Part shown: piece by piece, positions 61,168-64,000 of the stretch | How positions within the stretch are numbered: position 1 is the first letter of the stretch | Layout: every line of letters starts with the position of its first letter | NCBI RefSeq assembly: GCF_009789075.1 | Contig: NZ_WNXQ01000003.1 | Span: 62,001-126,000, forward strand | Source: Pseudooceanicola pacificus | Lineage (GTDB): Bacteria; Pseudomonadota; Alphaproteobacteria; Rhodobacterales; Rhodobacteraceae | Length of the DNA: 64,000 nt | Direction of reading: 5' to 3' | Translations under genes and position numbers: made by a program | Notes under the pieces: generated by a model | What the model was told of the DNA's origin: nothing | Database searches by the model: none | Seen by the model: only the letters and a program-made list of their open reading frames with translations

Positions 61168-62194
61168 GTTCACGGGTTCCTTGCATTGCCCCGGACTGGT
61201 CCGGCACTTCGAGCCAGCAGGCGATCCGGCGCCCGTCTTCGAGGGTTGAGAGGGGCGGTTTCCGGGCACAGCGGGGCATCGCGCTTGCACAGCGCGGGGC
61301 GAAGGGGCAGCCAGGCGGCATCGCCAGCGGGCTTGGGACCGATCCGGGGATTGCGTGCAGGGGCTTGCCCCGCATCCGCGCCGAAGGGATCGAGGCAAGA
61401 AGGCCCCTGGTATAGGGATGTTTCGGCGCGCGGGTTATCTGGTCGACCGTGCCATGTTCCATGACGCGGCCGCCGTACATCACCACGACATGGTCGCACA
61501 TCTCGCGCACGACGCCGATGTCATGGGTGATCAGCATGACGGTGGTTTCCTTCAGACCCTTGATCAGTTCGAGGATCTGCGCCTGGATCGTCACGTCCAG
61601 TGCAGTTGTCGGTTCGTCGAGGATCAGCAGGTCGGGTCCGTTGGCCATCGCCATTGCAATGGTGACACGCTGGCGCAGGCCGCCGCTGAGGTTGTGGGGA
61701 TAGTCCTGCATCCGCCTGTCCGGATCGGGGATGCCCACCTGGCGCAGAAGCTCGACCCCAAGGGCATGCGCGTCGCGGCCGGACATGTCGGAATGCACCT
61801 GGATCGCTTCGACGACCTGCGTGCCGATCCTGTAGACCGGGTTCAGGGCGGACATCGGATCCTGAAAGACAAGGCAAAGGTCGCGGCCGCGCAACTGGCG
61901 GCGCTCGGCTTCCTTCATGCCGACAAGTTCGCGTCCGCGAAACTTGATCGACCCTGCGGTAACGCGGCCCGGCGGGTCGATCAGACCCATCACGGACAGC
62001 GACGTAACGCTTTTGCCCGAGCCGGATTCACCAACGATGCCAAGTGTCTGCCCTTGGGTCAGGTCGAAGCTGACGCCATCGACGGCACGCACGATGCCCG
62101 CAGGTGTGAAATACGACGTCTGGAGATCGCGAACGGATAGAACGCTTTCGGCATCCGAGGCCTCGGTCCTGGCAGTGGTCTGCGCGCTGCTCAT
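61160..62194 (-). CDS. Oligopeptide/dipeptide ABC ATPase (OppD/DppD type)
   Basis: 344 residues. Walker [27 protein letters not shown], signature [15 protein letters not shown], Walker [29 protein letters not shown]-terminal [16 protein letters not shown] with the family Cys motif. It pairs with the OppF/DppF-type ATPase, whose start overlaps this stop. ATG at 62194, 87 nt after the binding-protein stop. Confidence 0.92.
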
Positions 62195-62281
62195 CGGCGG
62201 TCTTCCCTGGAAGCTGAGGTGGGGTGTCCGAGGGGCGCGTTGCGGCGCCCCTCGGACTTTACGGCAAGGATCGAGTCGGGA

Positions 62282-63859
62282 TCACTCGGCATCCAGTCTG
62301 AGAGCGGCGAAATAGGGGTAGCCGCCCGCGATCCAGGTCAGGTCAGACACGTTTTTCGCGGTCATCACGAGGTCGAGGTTCTGACGCACGGGCATCACCA
62401 CGGCATTTTCGGCCAGGATCATCTGCAGTTCCTGATAGAGCGCGCTGCGCTTTGCACGGTCCTGTTCGGCCCGGCCAAGCGACACCAGTTCGTTCACCCG
62501 CGCGTAGTCTATGCCCGGCAGGTTCATCAGCTGACCCGGCGTGAAGATGCGCAGGGCATCGGGGTCCACGTCGGTGAACTGGGTCTGGGTCATCGAGAAG
62601 GCCCCGGTCTTGTTCGCGGACCACCAGGCAGGAGAGGTCATCGGCTCAAGCGAAACGTCGAACCCGGCTTCGGTCAGGTAGCCCTGGAACGCCTGGGCGA
62701 TCGCCATATAGGCGGCGCGGGTGGAGATCGCAGTCAGGGTGACCTTGAGCTTTTCGCCGTCCTTGGCCCAGATGCCGTCATCTCCCTTGGTCCAGCCGGC
62801 CGCTTCCAGAAGCTCGGCGGATTTCGCGGGATCGTAGGGATACATCTCCTTCACCTCGGGGGCATAGCCGACCATCCCTTCGCTCAGCAGCGTGTAGTTC
62901 GCCGGATAGACGCCTGCATCGGAAAGCTGCGCCACGCCTTCGCGGTCGATGGCGTGGATCATCGCCTTGCGGACCGCGATATCGGCGGTCGGGCCCGACT
63001 GGGTGTTGATCGGGGCAAAGATGCCCAGGCCGCTGATCGGTACTTCGGTCTGCTTGTATTGACCGGAGGCACCGAGGCTTTTCCAGTAAAGACCTGGCGT
63101 CTGGTTCATCAGCTGGCTTTCACCGGACTGGAACTGGCTGATCCGCGCCTGCACATTCGGCACGATGGTGAAGGTGATCTTGGACAGGGCCGAGGGGCCT
63201 TCGATCCCCAGCGACGCGGGGAAATGGTTGTAGTCGTCGTTGCGTTCCAGAACGATTTTCTGGTTCGGGGCCCATTCGGCGATCTTGAAGGGGCCTGTAC
63301 CGACCGGGTGCTGGCCGAGGTCGGCGCCATAGGTCTCGATCGCCTTTGGCGACTGCATTCCAAGGAAGGGCGAGCCGAGTTGCGACAGGAAGGGAACGGA
63401 CGGCTGCGTGCAGGTGATCTGCACTTCGAATTCGCCGGTGGCCTTGGCAGAGGTGCAATCACCAAGCGCAGAGATCGCGGATTTGGATTCCGTGGTCTCG
63501 GCTGTGATGTAGGCAAAGTTGGCGACGACTGCGGCGGCGTTGAAGGGTGTGCCGTCATGGAAGGTGACGTCATCGCGCAGCTTGAACGTATAGACGAGGC
63601 CATCGTCGGAGGCGGACCATTCCGTCGCCAGCATCGGTTCGAGTTCGAAATTCTTGTTCAGGTAGATCAGGTTGTCGAAGATGGCGACCATGATCGGCCC
63701 GGCGATCCGCTTGGACGAGGTGCCGGGGTTCAGCGTGTCGATCGGTTCGCCCCATCCGATGACCAGTTCGGAGGTGTTCTGGGCATGTGCAGGTAGCGCG
63801 GCAGACGCCATCAGGGCCGCAAACGCCGTACCTGCAAGGGATTTGGTCAAGGTATTCAT
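62282..63859 (-). CDS. Periplasmic substrate-binding protein, SBP family 5
   Basis: 525 residues with a signal peptide (MNTLTKSLAGTAFAALMASAALPAHA, cleavage before QNTSEL). SBP_bac_5 features: WGEPIDTLNPGTSSKRIAGPIMVAIFDNLIYLNKNFELEPMLATEWSASDDGLVYTFKLRDDVTFHDGTPFNA near the N-terminus, QHPVGTGPFKIAEWAPNQKIVLERNDDY in the middle. Substrate may be a peptide or another small solute. The DppC-type permease stop lies 26 nt upstream. Confidence 0.93.
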   Translation of the reverse strand: MNTLTKSLAGTAFAALMASAALPAHAQNTSELVIGWGEPIDTLNPGTSSKRIAGPIMVAIFDNLIYLNKNFELEPMLATEWSASDDGLVYTFKLRDDVTFHDGTPFNAAAVVANFAYITAETTESKSAISALGDCTSAKATGEFEVQITCTQPSVPFLSQLGSPFLGMQSPKAIETYGADLGQHPVGTGPFKIAEWAPNQKIVLERNDDYNHFPASLGIEGPSALSKITFTIVPNVQARISQFQSGESQLMNQTPGLYWKSLGASGQYKQTEVPISGLGIFAPINTQSGPTADIAVRKAMIHAIDREGVAQLSDAGVYPANYTLLSEGMVGYAPEVKEMYPYDPAKSAELLEAAGWTKGDDGIWAKDGEKLKVTLTAISTRAAYMAIAQAFQGYLTEAGFDVSLEPMTSPAWWSANKTGAFSMTQTQFTDVDPDALRIFTPGQLMNLPGIDYARVNELVSLGRAEQDRAKRSALYQELQMILAENAVVMPVRQNLDLVMTAKNVSDLTWIAGGYPYFAALRLDAE

Positions 63860-63885
63860 TGGTTTCTCCTGTTGGGTTTTATTGT

Positions 63886-64000
63886 TTAGTTCGCGACCTT
63901 GGGGTCGAGTTCGTCCCGCAGCCCGTCACCGATCAGGTTCACCCCGACCACGAAGAGCGAAAGGAAAAGGCCGGGAAAGACGGTCATCCACCAGGCAAGC
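63886..64000 (-). CDS. DppC/OppC-type permease, C-terminal fragment (5-prime part beyond window)
   Basis: The last 38 codons are visible: [37 protein letters not shown], the invariant C-terminus of DppC-type permeases (final membrane helix, then N-L-x-G-D-x-L-R-D-x-L-D-P). The rest lies right of the window. Same strand and order as the binding protein and ATPases, so all are one transporter unit; the DppB-type partner is not visible. Confidence 0.9.
   Translation of the reverse strand, partial: LAWWMTVFPGLFLSLFVVGVNLIGDGLRDELDPKVAN

Overview
The window looks like a chromosomal segment of an alphaproteobacterium of the Rhodobacteraceae / Roseobacter type. The evidence is high GC, dense coding with many ATGA/GTGA start-stop overlaps, a divergent metF/metR pair, family-typical small proteins (DUF2842, a DUF6524-like membrane protein), an ectABC-ask cluster with its own MarR regulator, and many ABC transporters. 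I see no tRNA, rRNA, CRISPR array, transposase, integrase or phage gene. The assignment rests on protein recognition, not on a search.

Layout. 1-2507: histidine genes hisA (cut by the left edge), hisH and hisB on the minus strand, interrupted by a DUF2147 gene on the plus strand and a short minisatellite. 2535-11829: a signalling island of eight genes. It holds three histidine kinases, four stand-alone receivers and a CheB-CheR-PAS protein without a kinase domain, and no DNA-binding output. 11860-16420: ectoine synthesis (ectR divergent from ectA-ectB-ectC-ask) with a readable promoter and a terminator. 16762-20825: phnC-phnD-phnE-phnE uptake system. 21143-24498: polar amino acid ABC transporter. 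24595-28490: small or poorly known genes around a polyphosphate kinase 2. 28503-33716: housekeeping genes pyrG, secG, a Bcr/CflA exporter, a DUF2842 gene and purA. 33835-37539: an M20 amidohydrolase, a gamma-glutamyltransferase-like enzyme and a membrane protein. 37688-42492: valS, an Lrp regulator and an ornithine-type decarboxylase. 42573-46593: an orphan form II CoxL-like molybdoenzyme, a DUF2235 hydrolase and a thioesterase. 46660-49606: metF/metR and an inositol monophosphatase. 49707-60111: an accessory catabolic block with a KTSC protein, a DSD1-type PLP enzyme, RidA, a DAO-type FAD oxidoreductase, an aldehyde dehydrogenase, a LysR regulator and a Pot-type ABC transporter. 60190-64000: an oligopeptide-type ABC transporter cut by the right edge.

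The genes most likely to work together are in the 50-60 kb block: uptake by the Pot-like transporter, then PLP lyase, imine deaminase, FAD oxidase and aldehyde dehydrogenase, a plausible route for a D-amino acid, a beta-hydroxy-amino acid or a related amine. AT-rich CATTAA/TTAATG elements, rare in this GC-rich DNA, sit in the control regions of these units and over the LysR start codon, which suggests one regulon. The ectoine, phosphonate-type and amino acid uptake systems fit a marine, osmotically variable, nutrient-scavenging lifestyle.

Two repeat systems stand out. A GC-rich structured intergenic element occurs six times, always beside the 3-prime end of a gene. A pair of palindromes also lies in frame inside valS, next to a stretch that looks like an inserted linker.
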